Origin: Neoceratodus forsteri
Taxonomy: Eukaryota; Chordata; Ceratodontiformes; Ceratodontidae
DNA: 64,000 bases
Assembly (NCBI GenBank): GCA_016271365.2
Contig: CM057459.1
Span: 485,349,501-485,413,500 of the forward strand
Reading direction: 5' to 3'
The position numbers and the translations under genes are program-made. The notes below the pieces were generated by a model. The model made no database searches and was not told where the DNA came from. It worked only from the letters and a program-made list of their open reading frames with translations. Position 1 is the stretch's first letter. Each line of letters starts with the position of its first letter. Shown here in pieces: positions 53,750 through 63,234 of this stretch.

Positions 53750-54330
53750 CAGGAACTGCAAAGCAAATGCAAGCGGCAACAGTAATGCACATGGCAAAGC
53801 AAACGTAAATGGCAAAGCAAACGTTAATAGAAACACAAGCATAAAGTGATGCCAAACCAAACAGTTACATAAACGGAGACATCAAACAGAAGTGCATACA
53901 GAACGCAACTGGTAACACACAAATTCAAAGTATCACAACTGTAAACGCAAATGGTAACAGTAGCACCAACAATAACACCCAAGTAAACAGAAATGCAAGC
54001 ACGTTCGAAAATGCAAACTGTAATGCACACACTCATGGAACCACAGTTGTAAATGCAAATGGTTATGGTAACAGCAACAATAAAGCCAATAAAAACAGAA
54101 ACGCAAGCGCATATGAAAACACAAACTGTTACACATAAGGTCATGGTATCGCAATAGTAAACATAAATGGTAACAGTAACAGCAACAGTAAAGACAACAG
54201 ATACAGAAATGCAAGTGCGTATGAAAACGCAAACCGTTATGCACACGATGGCGTAGACAGGAACGGTGATTCGAATGGTAACAGAAGCGCAACTTGAAAT
54301 GCTAGCTGTCACAGTAACAAAAGGACACAC
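53750..54330. repeat. Hexamer-like GYAAAC/GTAACA block, left arm
   Basis: Irregular runs of GTAACAG, GCAAAC, GTAAAT and GCAAGC words. The minus strand gives a long Val/Cys/Ile-rich open frame (53,824-54,345) that is a by-product of the repeats. The mirror block is 58,290-58,560. Confidence 0.75.
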
Positions 54331-54589
54331 CCTTCTTTTCCCCAAAAACTACATTGAAAAAACTCATTGAAAACAAAGAATGTATGCATTATAATTGACT
54401 TCAGAGCAGAAAAGTACGACTTGGAATACTAAATTGCTTAGATCTCAGGAACCGTATGACGTAGGAAAAAAATGTTGTATGAATTATTTCTTTCCTGGCT
54501 AGTATTTTGCTTAGCCCCACAGTTGGGGGGCTAAGCATTTTTTTTGACAAAAAGTCCATATCTCGCACCATTTCTGAGATACGGGCCCT

Positions 54590-54985
54590 GAAAGACGCAA
54601 AGGACGCCATTATGTTATCCTATGGGACAAATCGTCAACTTCGGAGTGCTGTCACTTTGCCACCCTGTGATATTTTTTCTCCAAACTACCGAAAGGCACA
54701 TTTGTACGATGTTGGCTTTCTTCCCTCTAAATTTCTGCTAAAAAGACCAAACCATTACTTTCCAGCAGACCGGCAAAGAATTCCTGTAATATGGCGGATG
54801 CCGTAATGTTATCCTATGGGAAAAAGAGCCAGATTCATAGTGCTGTAACTTTGCCGCCCTGTAATATTTTTTGACCAATCCACTAAAAGGCACATCTGTG
54901 GGATGTTGCCTTTCTTTCCTCCAAATTTCAAGAAAAAAGACCAAACCATTTCTGAGAAATTCAATGTCAAAGATTGCAACATTTC
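54590..54985 (+). repeat. Two tandem ~180-190-bp units, left arm
   Basis: Both contain ATGTTATCCTATGGGA, a GTGCTGT(C/A)ACTTTGCC block, CCCTGTRATATTTTTT, AAAGGCACAT and GATGTTG. The inverted pair lies at 57,640-58,075 (CCCATAGGATAACATTACG). Confidence 0.8.
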
Positions 54986-55033
54986 CCTATCTATTCCATT
55001 ATAAGAAATCTGGCCATCTTGTCCCTGTTTTGC

Positions 55034-55880
55034 GATCAAAGATCAAGATCAAAGAATCTCATGATCAAAGAATTTGCAGCATCACGATCAAAGAATTTGC
55101 AGGTTCATGAACAAAGAATAACAAATTTAATAATTAAAAAAAATAGAAGCAATTGCAGTAAACCACTGCCATGGTTCAACAGAACGAAGCCCCCTGAGTA
55201 AAACCTACCCTCATTTGACTTCCTAGGGCACCCATGGGCTGAGAAAAATGATTTTTAAATTTGGACATCTCGTCCCTCACTCATGATGCAAGATAGCGAT
55301 CAAAGAATCTCATGATCAAAGAATTTTCAGCCTCACGATCAAAGAATTTGCAGACTCATGATCAAAGAATAAAAAATGTGATTTATTCACCAATTTGAAC
55401 CAAACCAATGACATGGTTCGACAGAACAGATCCTCCTGAGCAAAAACAAGCCCTTATTTGTGTCTCTAGCCCACCCCTGAGCTGAGATATTAGTGTTTTA
55501 GGTCACAATGCAAGATCGCGATCAAAGAATCTCACGATCAAAGAATTTGCAGGCTCGCGATTAAAGATCGTTAGCGAGCCACGGATTAAGAGTTTAAAAG
55601 CTTGTAACTCTATTTTTGACCAATTTGTATGTAACCAAAGCCATGGGTTGACAGATCAGGGTCCCCTGAGGAAAACCCATCAAAGTTTTACTTCAGAAGT
55701 GACCCCTGAACCGAGATATTTGTGTTTGTGTGATTGGAAAACTGAAAACAAGATGGTGGACCTCTCGGTCAAAGAATTTTGAAAATTCCTCTGGAACAAA
55801 GATTCTTGAACAGCAAGGCTGCAAATTCTTTGATCACCAGGTGAGACCAGATGGCCAGAACCCCCATTCTTTGATCGCAC
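55034..55880. repeat. GATCAAAGAAT-rich block, left arm only
   Basis: GATCAAAGAAT and ATCAAAGAATTTGCAG recur about fifteen times in irregular spacing (for example 55,047, 55,063, 55,087, 55,295, 55,312, 55,336, 55,519), with intervening ~230-bp segments also repeated (CCATGGTTCAACAGAACGAA; ACATGGTTCGACAGAACAGA). The right arm has GCAAAGTAGTG-type words instead. Confidence 0.8.
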
Positions 55881-55899
55881 TATATACGTATAAATGTTC

Positions 55900-56297
55900 C
55901 CATTGACTTATAATGGGAACTTAAAAGTGCCATAACTTTTGAATCCCTTAATAATTTTCCACCAAACAAAAAGCGGCATGTGCAGCCACCAAAGCTCTTT
56001 CAAACAAGTTATTCTGCAGAGTGGCACACCACACAATGGCCATGCAGGACTGCATTAAGAATGCCAAAAGGTGCCTTCAAAATGGATCATTTTGCATTTT
56101 TCAGTGCTTTCGTACATGAAGACCAGCACTCTGACATAAACTCAGTCTGGCAAATCAAGAGATCTAGTGCACCCCAATGCGTGTACCAAATTTCAGGCAA
56201 ATCCATTGAATGGGTCCAAAGTTATTAATGTCCAAACTTTTGACTTTCGTATGTAAGTGGCCGCTGAACTCTAACTATACTGGTGCGACTGCACCAC
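55900..56297 (-). repeat. Terminal-type unit 2 of the complex
   Basis: Minus-strand relative of 50,850-51,240: hairpin TGGTGCAGTCGCACCA (56,281-56,296), then TATAGTTAGAG, CAATGGATTTGCCTGAAATT. Abuts the AT run at 56,298. Confidence 0.7.
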
Positions 56298-56301
56298 TAT
56301 A

Positions 56302-56339
<38 letters not shown>
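56298..56339. repeat. (AT)n microsatellite near the centre
   Basis: About 20 AT units between terminal-type unit 2 and the central MITE segment. Confidence 0.9.
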
Positions 56340-56342
<3 letters not shown>

Positions 56343-56849
56343 GTATATGCATCTATGGAGGGATGGGGGCTCAGGGCCTCCTACTCTCTGACTGCCCCTG
56401 GGCCCTGTGCTCTCACAGACAAATAAGGATATGATTATAATATTTAAAAAAGTAATGAAATTCTTTAGCTAAAAACTCTGTTAATGCAACATTTAGGGTT
56501 CAAGATAAAGTGACAAAAGTAGCGAAATGAGGCTTTAGGGTTTCCAACACTAAAGCCCCACTCACCCCAAAATCAAATTAGGGGTGTAGTTTTTCTTGGG
56601 GTTGTCAACCCTAAAGTTCACCTCATTAGGTGTGTATGTTTCTGGAGTGTATAGAATGGGATGAGCTTAGGGGTTGACAACCCCAAGGAAGACTGTACCC
56701 CTGAGTTGCTTTAGGGGTGGGGTAGAGTTTTAGGGTTGGAAACCCTAAAGCCACATTTCCCTACTTTTGTTGCTTTACCCTGAGCCCTAAATGTTACATT
56801 AATGAAGTACACTATTTTGCAAAGAATATATAAATACACACACGCATAA

Positions 56850-56850
<1 letters not shown>
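56340..56850. mobile_element. Foldback MITE M3 at the centre of the complex
   Basis: 56,461-56,826 is an inverted repeat: TTCTTTAGCTAAAAACTCTG, TTAATGCAACATTTAGGG, GGGTTTCCAACACTAAAG, pairing with the complement to GCAAAGAA (56,826). The flank 56,340-56,460 (CATCTATGGAGGGATGGG, CTGTGCTCTCACAGACAAAT) matches, inverted, the flank right of M4 (59,989-60,145), so the mobile unit is larger than the hairpin. Confidence 0.85.

Positions 56851-56889
<39 letters not shown>
56851..56889. repeat. (AT)n microsatellite
   Basis: About 18 AT units directly before terminal-type unit 3. Confidence 0.9.
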
Positions 56890-56890
<1 letters not shown>

Positions 56891-57290
56891 GGTAGCATGG
56901 CAGTGCTACCATAGTTAGGGATGAGGAGCCATTTACATGTTTAACCCAAAATTTTGCACCTTAATACCTTTGCAACTGTTCAACAGATTTGCCTGAAATT
57001 TGGAACACCGAATCAAGACCCATACACCTTGGGACCTGCCAAGTTTTGTACCAGTTGAATATACGGCTGCAGAGTTATTAAGCGTGATCTGCACGTGTGT
57101 TTACGCTTTTTTTGGAGATTATCTGGTCGGCGCCTACAGGTCCTGCACGGTTTCTTGTGACTGGTCCAAATCTTCAGGACATGTGCAGTCAGGGTCCCCG
57201 ATGTGCCTTTCAAAGATTTTGTGAAAAAATATTAAACGGTTCAAAAGTTATTCAAAAAGCAAGTTCCCATTATGTCAATGGGAAAAGTTA
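56890..57290 (+). repeat. Terminal-type unit 3 of the complex
   Basis: Hairpin GGTAGCATGGCAGTGCTACC (56,891-56,910), ATAGTTAGGGATGAGG, CAACTGTTCAACAGATTTGC, ending GTGAAAAAATATTAAACGG. Same layout as unit 1. Confidence 0.7.
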
Positions 57291-57640
57291 ACAAAAAGTT
57301 TAACACTTTCGCAAATGCAATTTTACTGTCGTAAATGGCCCTTTTACTGTCGCAAATCCGCCATTTTGTTTTCAGTTAGTGATCAGAAAAATGCTTGCCA
57401 TTTAAAATTGAGACCCTCTAGCAACCTAATTCTTTTTGTATTCACCTAGTCGGGCCCTGAGGATGCTAGCTATGTCTTTAGTTTGGGGTAAAACACCCCA
57501 GAAATAGGTTTTTAAGATTTCTGGAAAAAGTACTTTCGCAAAGTAGTGTCGCACTCACGAAAGTGTTGCAAATTCTTGCACAGCTTTCTCAAATCACGAC
57601 ACTACTTTGCGACACTATGCCCAAAATAACAGTAATTCTT
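57291..57640. repeat. TCGCAAA-rich block, right arm
   Basis: Repeated words such as TTTACTGTCGYAAAT, CACTTTCGCAAA, and AGTAGTGTCGCACTCACGA paired with TTGCGACACTA. It occupies the position of the GATCAAAGAAT block of the left arm. Confidence 0.6.
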
Positions 57641-58075
57641 TGGCATCCCGCTGCAAAAGAACGGTTTGGAGTTTTGGGCTGAAATTTGGAGGGAACGCAG
57701 CCAACATCTCAAAGATGTACCTTTCCATGTTTTCTTGAAAAAATATTACATGGCGGTAAAGTTACGGTACTCCAAAGTTGACACTTTTTCCCATAGGATA
57801 ACATTACGGCGTACGACGCATTGCAGCAATCGTTTGGCGCCCTGCTGCAAAATAACGGTTTGGTCTTTTGGGCTGACATTTGCAAGAAACACAGCTAACA
57901 TCCCACATATGTGCCTTTCAGTGGTTTGGTGAAAAAATATTACAGGGAGGCAAAGTTATGGCATTCCGAACTTCTGTTTTTTTCCCATAGGATAACATTA
58001 CGCCGTTCACTGCGCCTTTCAGGGCCCGTATCTCGAAAAAGGTGCGAGATACGGACTTTTCGTCAAATAAATTCT
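57641..58075 (-). repeat. Two tandem ~180-bp units, right arm
   Basis: Inverted counterparts of 54,590-54,985, with CCCATAGGATAACATTACG at about 57,790 and 57,985 and GGTGAAAAAATATTACAGG at about 57,930, followed by CGTATCTCGAAAAAGGTGCG, matching TCTCGCACCATTTCTGAGAT of the left arm. Confidence 0.8.
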
Positions 58076-58289
58076 TAGCCCCCTCCTTATGGGAGCTCAG
58101 TACAAAACTAGCCAGGAAAGTGATAATTCATATGACTTTTAAATTATTTTTCTATGTCGTACAGTTACTGAGATAGAAGCAATTTACTATTCCAAGTCCT
58201 GATTTTTGTGTTCCAAGACTCATTATTTTGCATACATTCTTTGTACTCACTGTCTTTCTCTATACAGCTTTTGGGGAAAACCAGCTGGT

Positions 58290-58560
58290 GCCCTTACATT
58301 ACTGTTATCATTACCATTTCCGCTTGCGGTTCCGTACCGGTTTCACTTACCGTTCACGTTTACGCCACCATGTGCGTTACCCTTTGCGTTTTCATTTGCG
58401 GTTGTGTTTCCGTTGTTTTTCACATTTCTGTCTACAGTACTGTTTCTCTTTCTGTTTCACTTTGCATCACCTTGCGCATTATGATTTGCGTTTGTGGGCA
58501 CAATGTTACTATGTGACAAGACATCCACGCTCCCGCCGCCGCATTACATTCACTATTTCT
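58290..58560. repeat. Hexamer-like block, right arm
   Basis: TTACCATTTCCGCTTGCGG, CGTTTACGCCACCATGTGCG and similar words, complements of the GYAAAC words at 53,750-54,330. Shorter than its partner. Confidence 0.75.
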
Positions 58561-58587
58561 CATTATCATTCTCAAAAAGAAGGAAAA

Positions 58588-58927
58588 TTAGAGGCAAAAA
58601 ACCCTTTAATGCATCAGTTAGGGTTGTTCCACAGCAACAAAAGTGAGGAAATTTGATGTTAGGGTTGAAACCCCCTTTGCACCCCTTCAGCCCACCCCAA
58701 CTGGAATCGGGGTGTGCATTGGGGTCATCAGTCCTAACTGTCACCCCATTCTCCTATTCCTCAGCTTCTTTCCACATGTGATGGGGTGACAGTTAGGGCC
58801 GATGAGCCTAATGCGCACCCTGATTCCAGTTGGGGGGGTGGGCTGGAGGGTACAAAGGGGGTTTCAACCCTAACATCGAATTCATCACTTTTACTGTGAA
58901 CAACTAAACATGAGTTTTGCCTCTAAT
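58588..58927. mobile_element. Foldback MITE M2
   Basis: AATTAGAGGCAAAAAACCC at the left and GTTTTGCCTCTAATT at the right; interior GCATCAGTTAGGGTTGTTCC, GATGTTAGGGTTGAAAC, AACTGTCACCCCATTCTCC with inverted copies. Same family as M1 and at the mirrored position of the complex. The right arm carries a deletion near CTGTGAACAACTAAACATG. Confidence 0.88.
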
Positions 58928-59391
58928 TATATATATATATATATACACACACAGTGTAAGCCACTTACCACGAACAGTTTTGTGCAGCTTCATTTTGTCT
59001 GCCTAATGCAATGTCCGTAGTTGCCGGCAGAGGGCATCACTACCTAACAAAATGCTGCTTGCGATATTCAAAGCACTTTGCAAAACAACCGAGGGAACTT
59101 TAGGAAGCTGTTATCAAAACAATACCCCATAAGATGCTGCATGGAACTTTACAGAATTCAGTACATTAGTATTCAGTACAATACTGCAGGTACTATACAG
59201 GCATAGTTGTGATATGACTTTTTTATTTAATGTATCAGGCTTACTAGCACTACATCCCCTTGCCAGGAATAGTACAGTACCACGCCTCTCACTTTCCCGG
59301 CAGGAGCTACCTAGCTTTCTTGTGACAGACCTACCTGGCACTCCTACTGGCTCTTCCTCACAGTCCACACACAGTCACTGAAACAGAGTTA

Positions 59392-59684
59392 CAGTAGACT
59401 CCACCAATCACCAAGAGGAGGGGGGGTTAGCGGTTATAAGAAGGATAAGTGCTGATGTGCCTAAGTGCTTAATTATAGTGATAAAAGTAGAACTTTAATG
59501 GCTCACTTAGCGCTCACTTAGTGCTTATCACCCACATCGGCTGTCCGCAATTGCCGACAGGCAAGGTCCACATAAACAGGTATAACTAGTATTAGTGCCT
59601 ATGAGAATGGTTTGGGTTTCTTCTTTTTGTCCATGTTTCCCAATTGTTTGTGATATCCTTGTCTGCCATAAGTGGAGTCGACTG
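59392..59684. mobile_element. Tigger/pogo-like MITE (293 bp)
   Basis: Ends CAGTAGACTCCAC (59,392) and GTGGAGTCGACTG (to 59,684) are inverted with one mismatch. The left flank is TA (59,390-59,391); the right flank reads TG rather than TA. The CAGTMGACTCC start fits pogo/Tigger-type elements of the Tc1/mariner superfamily. Confidence 0.6.
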
Positions 59685-59696
59685 TGTGTATATATA

Positions 59697-60145
59697 TTCT
59701 TTGTAAAAACTGAGTTAATGCAACATTTAGGTTTCAGGCTAAAGTGAACCTCCAAACCCCACCACCACCCCCCCTAAAATAAATCAGGGGTCAAGACATA
59801 CTTGGGGTGTTCTACCTTAAAGCTCACCCCATTCTATACACTCCAGAAATATACACTCCTAATGGGGTAAGCTTTAGGCTGAGAACCCCAAGGAAAACTG
59901 GACCCCTGATTAGGGGTGGCACTTTCCATACTTTTTTCACTTTGGCCTGAACCCTAAATGTTGCAATAATGCAGTGTTTGACAAAGAATGTCTTTACTTT
60001 TTGAGATTGTATAATCATATCCCTATTTGCCTGCTGGAGCACAGCACTTTTTGAGATAGTTAATCGTATCCTTATTTGCCTGTGAGAGAACAGGGGGCCT
60101 TTTGTCCCTGCACTCCCATCCTTCCATAGATGTGTATATGTATGT
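59697..60145. mobile_element. Foldback MITE M4
   Basis: 59,697-59,988 is an inverted repeat: TTCTTTGTAAAAACTGAG, TTAATGCAACATTTAGG, CTTAAAGCTCACCCCATT, and complement ending GACAAAGAA. The flank 59,989-60,145 (TATAATCATATCCCTATTTG, CATCCTTCCATAGATGTG) matches the M3 flank inverted, with a local 60-bp repeat. Confidence 0.85.
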
Positions 60146-60954
60146 TGCAGTGGAAGCACTTGACCCTTTGTAGCACAAGGGCAACCAAATTGCCAGACCA
60201 GCCTTCTTTTTACCTCACCTCATGAACGCTTGACTGATAATGTTCAAATCCTCACCAAAAAAGTGATTCCACGCCACTGCAAATCATTCCATAACACAGA
60301 TGCAGAAAGATAGTTTGGGCAGGACTTGAAAAATGACAGCTGTCACATTCATGAGGTGGTGTAAAAAATGCTTATTTTGAAAATTTGGGGTCAAAATATG
60401 TAAAATTACCAGTTACGAGTGAGCAAAATTTCAACAGATGCATATAATTATGTCATTTTCACATATTTTGACCCCAGATTTTCAACATACACTTCTTATG
60501 ATCCCACCTCATGGACAAGGGTGATGAGAATTTTCAAATACCACTGAAAAGGTGATTTTGCCAAGCAAGCATGAAATCACCTTTCAAGCCAGATTTGCAT
60601 AATTCCAGCAATGTTGTTCATGAGGTGGGGTCTCAGTTAAGACCATGTTGAAAATTCAGTGTTAAAATATGCAAAAATGGCAAAGTTATGCATTAGAGTT
60701 GAAAATCCCATTGAAATACATTGAACCACACCTACCTTAGTTTCTCATATTGCAGCCAATGGTTCCAGTAGCAAGACGTGTCATCCATAGCAGAGTGATC
60801 TTCACCCTGGGACCTATTCAGGTGAGTGATGGTGTGTGGGGGGTGTGGGGTGGTGGGTGCCAAGTGGGAGGTGGGAGTGGGGGTTGGAATCATTGAGGGA
60901 CTTTTTTTACAGGAAAAAAAGACATCAAGGGACAATTTTCTTTATTTCAGTTGA

Positions 60955-61480
60955 GGATGGTAACTGGAGGGTGGGGGTTGCCACTAGACACAAGTGAAAA
61001 CAAAAATATCAATGGGAACAGTGATTGGAAGGTGGGGGTGCCACTACACAACAAAGGAAAATACTATAATTTCAACGACCACAATCAGAGGGTGGGGGGA
61101 TCCACTAGACACCAGCATAATATTTAATAATTACAGGGACAGCAATCAGAGGATGGGGGTGCCACTAGACACCAGGGAAAAATTAAATAATTATGGGGAC
61201 AGTGATCAGAGGGTGGGGGTGTCTCTAGATACCAGAGAAACATTTACTACTTATGGGGACAGTGATCATAGGGTGGGGGCATCACTAGACACCAGGAAAA
61301 AATTAGATAATTATGGGGATGGCAGTCAGACATTCGGGGTGCCACTAGACATCAGAGAAAAATTTAAAAAATACAGGGATGGTGACTGGTGGGTGGGGGG
61401 GAGGCACCACTAGACAAAAATTATGGGAACAGAGATCAGAGGGTGGGGGGGTGCCACTAGACACCAGGAAATATTCACAT
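60955..61480 (-). repeat. 60-bp tandem array with tRNA-Glu-like core, right arm (9 units)
   Basis: On plus the core appears as GTGCCACTAGACACCAGGG, at about 60,980, 61,040, 61,101, 61,161, 61,221, 61,281, 61,341, 61,402 and 61,453, with GACAGTGATCAGAGGGTGG before each. Spacing is very regular (60 bp). This is the inverted counterpart of 51,871-52,430. Confidence 0.88.
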
Positions 61481-61504
61481 AATTACAGGGACAGCTTGCA
61501 AAAT

Positions 61505-61870
61505 CCATTTTTCATTTGTTGGAATCCTTTTTCGTATCAAATGAAAAAAAGAAACCAAAAAGGATCCTTTCAAATGAAAAAAGAATTACAAAAAAACTAA
61601 GTCCAAAATGTTTTTCCATATGAACAGATCCTTTTTCATTTGCATGAGAAATGTCATAAGGGAAAAAAAAAGTCCAAAATATTTTTCTATATGAAAGCAT
61701 CCTTCTTTATTTGAATGAAATAGATCATACAGGAAAAGCTGGGGAAAAAAACAAATTATCCAATCTTTTTTTGCATGAAGAAATCCTTTTTCATTTGAAT
61801 GAAAAAGCCCCTACAGAAAAAGCGGAAGCAAGTCATGAAAAAGGATTTACAAAACATCAATACTGCCCAA
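61505..61870. repeat. TTTTCATT/AAAGGAT-rich block, right arm
   Basis: AATCCTTTTTCATTTG, AAATGAAAAAAGAA and AAAAAGGATCC words, counterpart of 51,290-51,850. Confidence 0.75.
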
Positions 61871-62640
61871 ATTTTAGTGTCAGCCCTCCACCCTCCAACC
61901 CTGTAGCATGAAACCTCACTCCCCCAAGTCCCCAAAGTATAAGGATACATTTAAAATAACCTAGAAAAAATGAAAACAGTCCAGTGGTGGAGCAATACAG
62001 CTCAGTCTTTAGTGTCCTAAGTAGAATAAATGAAAAATTATGTATTCCTATAGTAATGGCTGATTGGCTGACAAGCTGCCTATCAGCTGTTGTTATAGAA
62101 ATATGTCATTGTTCATTCATTCATTCATTAATTCATGCTATGCAGGGCACAGATGACTGAGCTGGATTCTGTCAGGACTTTCTTTTTTTAGGTGTTTCAA
62201 GCTGTTATCTTTATACCTTGGGTTTTGGGGAAATGGCGACAGGTGGGTTAGAAGGTGGGTTTGGTGAGGGTTGGACACTTGAATTCAGAGAATGATAACA
62301 GGGTGCGGTGGTTAATTAAAAGCATCTGATTTGGCATAGGTGGGGAAGGAATTATTGTACTGTTTTATGACCTATGTACTCTATACATTATTATAAGGAA
62401 ATGTTATTGAGATTTTTTTTGGGGGGGGGGTTGTAGATAGTGGCAGGCTCAGGGACACCATTTATAAAGGTCTGGCTGGCTTTAGGGAGTGGGAGTAGTT
62501 TACACAGTGGGTGGGGGCTCGTTACATTTAAAAAGATGTTTGAAAAAACCTTCACTGCATCACATTGAGTGATGTCAGGTTAACATCACCCTTGTACACA
62601 ACTTTACCAGTGGAGCAACACTCACTGCATCTCTAGTTCA

Positions 62641-62940
62641 GTGTGCTGGCCCATCCCCTGTGCAAACTGGAAGAGCAGCCTGTGTTAATTGGTGCTGTAT
62701 TTCTGAAGTGAGACAATCACATTACTGTCTCCCAGGCTTTACTGCACACTCTCAATAACAGTGCAGAAAAGTTTGACAAAGCATGTATTGTTCCCTCTGA
62801 CAGTTCCGGCTACATGCACCAGGCAAATAGAAATATTTGTCTGAATTTTTTCCAAATGCAATGCATGCAACACACATAGCACACATTCTCAATCTTACCT
62901 TAGAAATCTGGGCAACTCTTCTTGATGAACTGAACAGTCA
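62641..62940. other. No recognisable gene
   Basis: 300 bases right of the inverted complex, without repeats or frames that I can identify. Confidence 0.35.
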
Positions 62941-62949
62941 TCACACTTA

Positions 62950-63198
62950 AAAATGAAAGTGTTCTACTCAAGTCCCATGTGCCACACCCAGGTTCTGGCG
63001 ATCATGGAAGCAAAAAAAAGGAGTGACTCCAAAAATGCCATTCTATGCTGCTTTAACACAGTTGTGCTCCTGGTTAAAGCATTGAATTATCTTGCCAACT
63101 ACCTGCCAAACCTGAATGAATTTCTGAAGGTAACCTCATCCAATGCCACAACATTTAAAAGACTGAAGTCAACTTGCAAAACTACTAACATACTATGA
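62950..63198 (+). pseudogene. Gypsy pol relic (RT to RNase H connection)
   Basis: The 81-codon frame contains QVLAIMEAKKRSDSKNAIL and ALNYLANYLPNLNEFLKV, which fit the connection region after a gypsy RT (K-V-x-A-I...P-x-D...L-x-x-F-L-G-x-V-N-Y-L-A-x-F-L-P-N-L-S). Only this segment survives. It is unrelated to the Gmr1-like copy, whose same segment reads FLGTEGYYRKFVPSYG. Confidence 0.55.
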
Positions 63199-63234
63199 CG
63201 CCAGCAGAGTAGGCCTATAGGTCTATCAAGTCTT

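Larger units (their letters stand above)
50560..62640. mobile_element. Giant inverted-repeat (foldback) complex, ~12 kb, non-coding
   Basis: Left and right halves are diverged inverted copies about a centre near 56,600. Mirrored pairs: CTCCCACCCATTGTGCAAAC (50,723) with GTTTACACAGTGGGTGGGG (62,499); TTGCTACTGGAACCA (52,652) with its complement (60,760); the AAAGGAT-rich blocks; the 60-bp arrays; two foldback MITEs; a mirrored ~180-bp repeat pair; a hexamer-rich block. No protein domain is encoded. It may be one element that grew by internal amplification and nested insertion, or several related foldbacks inserted in one another. Its array core is shared with foldbacks 1 and 2. Confidence 0.75.

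Noticed and set aside
53824..54345. 173-codon open frame on minus, rich in Val, Cys, Ile and Ser, looking like a membrane protein
   Set aside because: It lies wholly in hexamer-like GYAAAC repeats; hydrophobicity is a by-product of the repeat, overlapping frames are also open, and the mirrored block has none of the same length.
50858..62640. CRISPR-like or satellite array
   Set aside because: Repeat and spacer sizes are not uniform, spacers are homologous to each other, and the arrays occur as inverted pairs within a foldback structure in a eukaryotic context.
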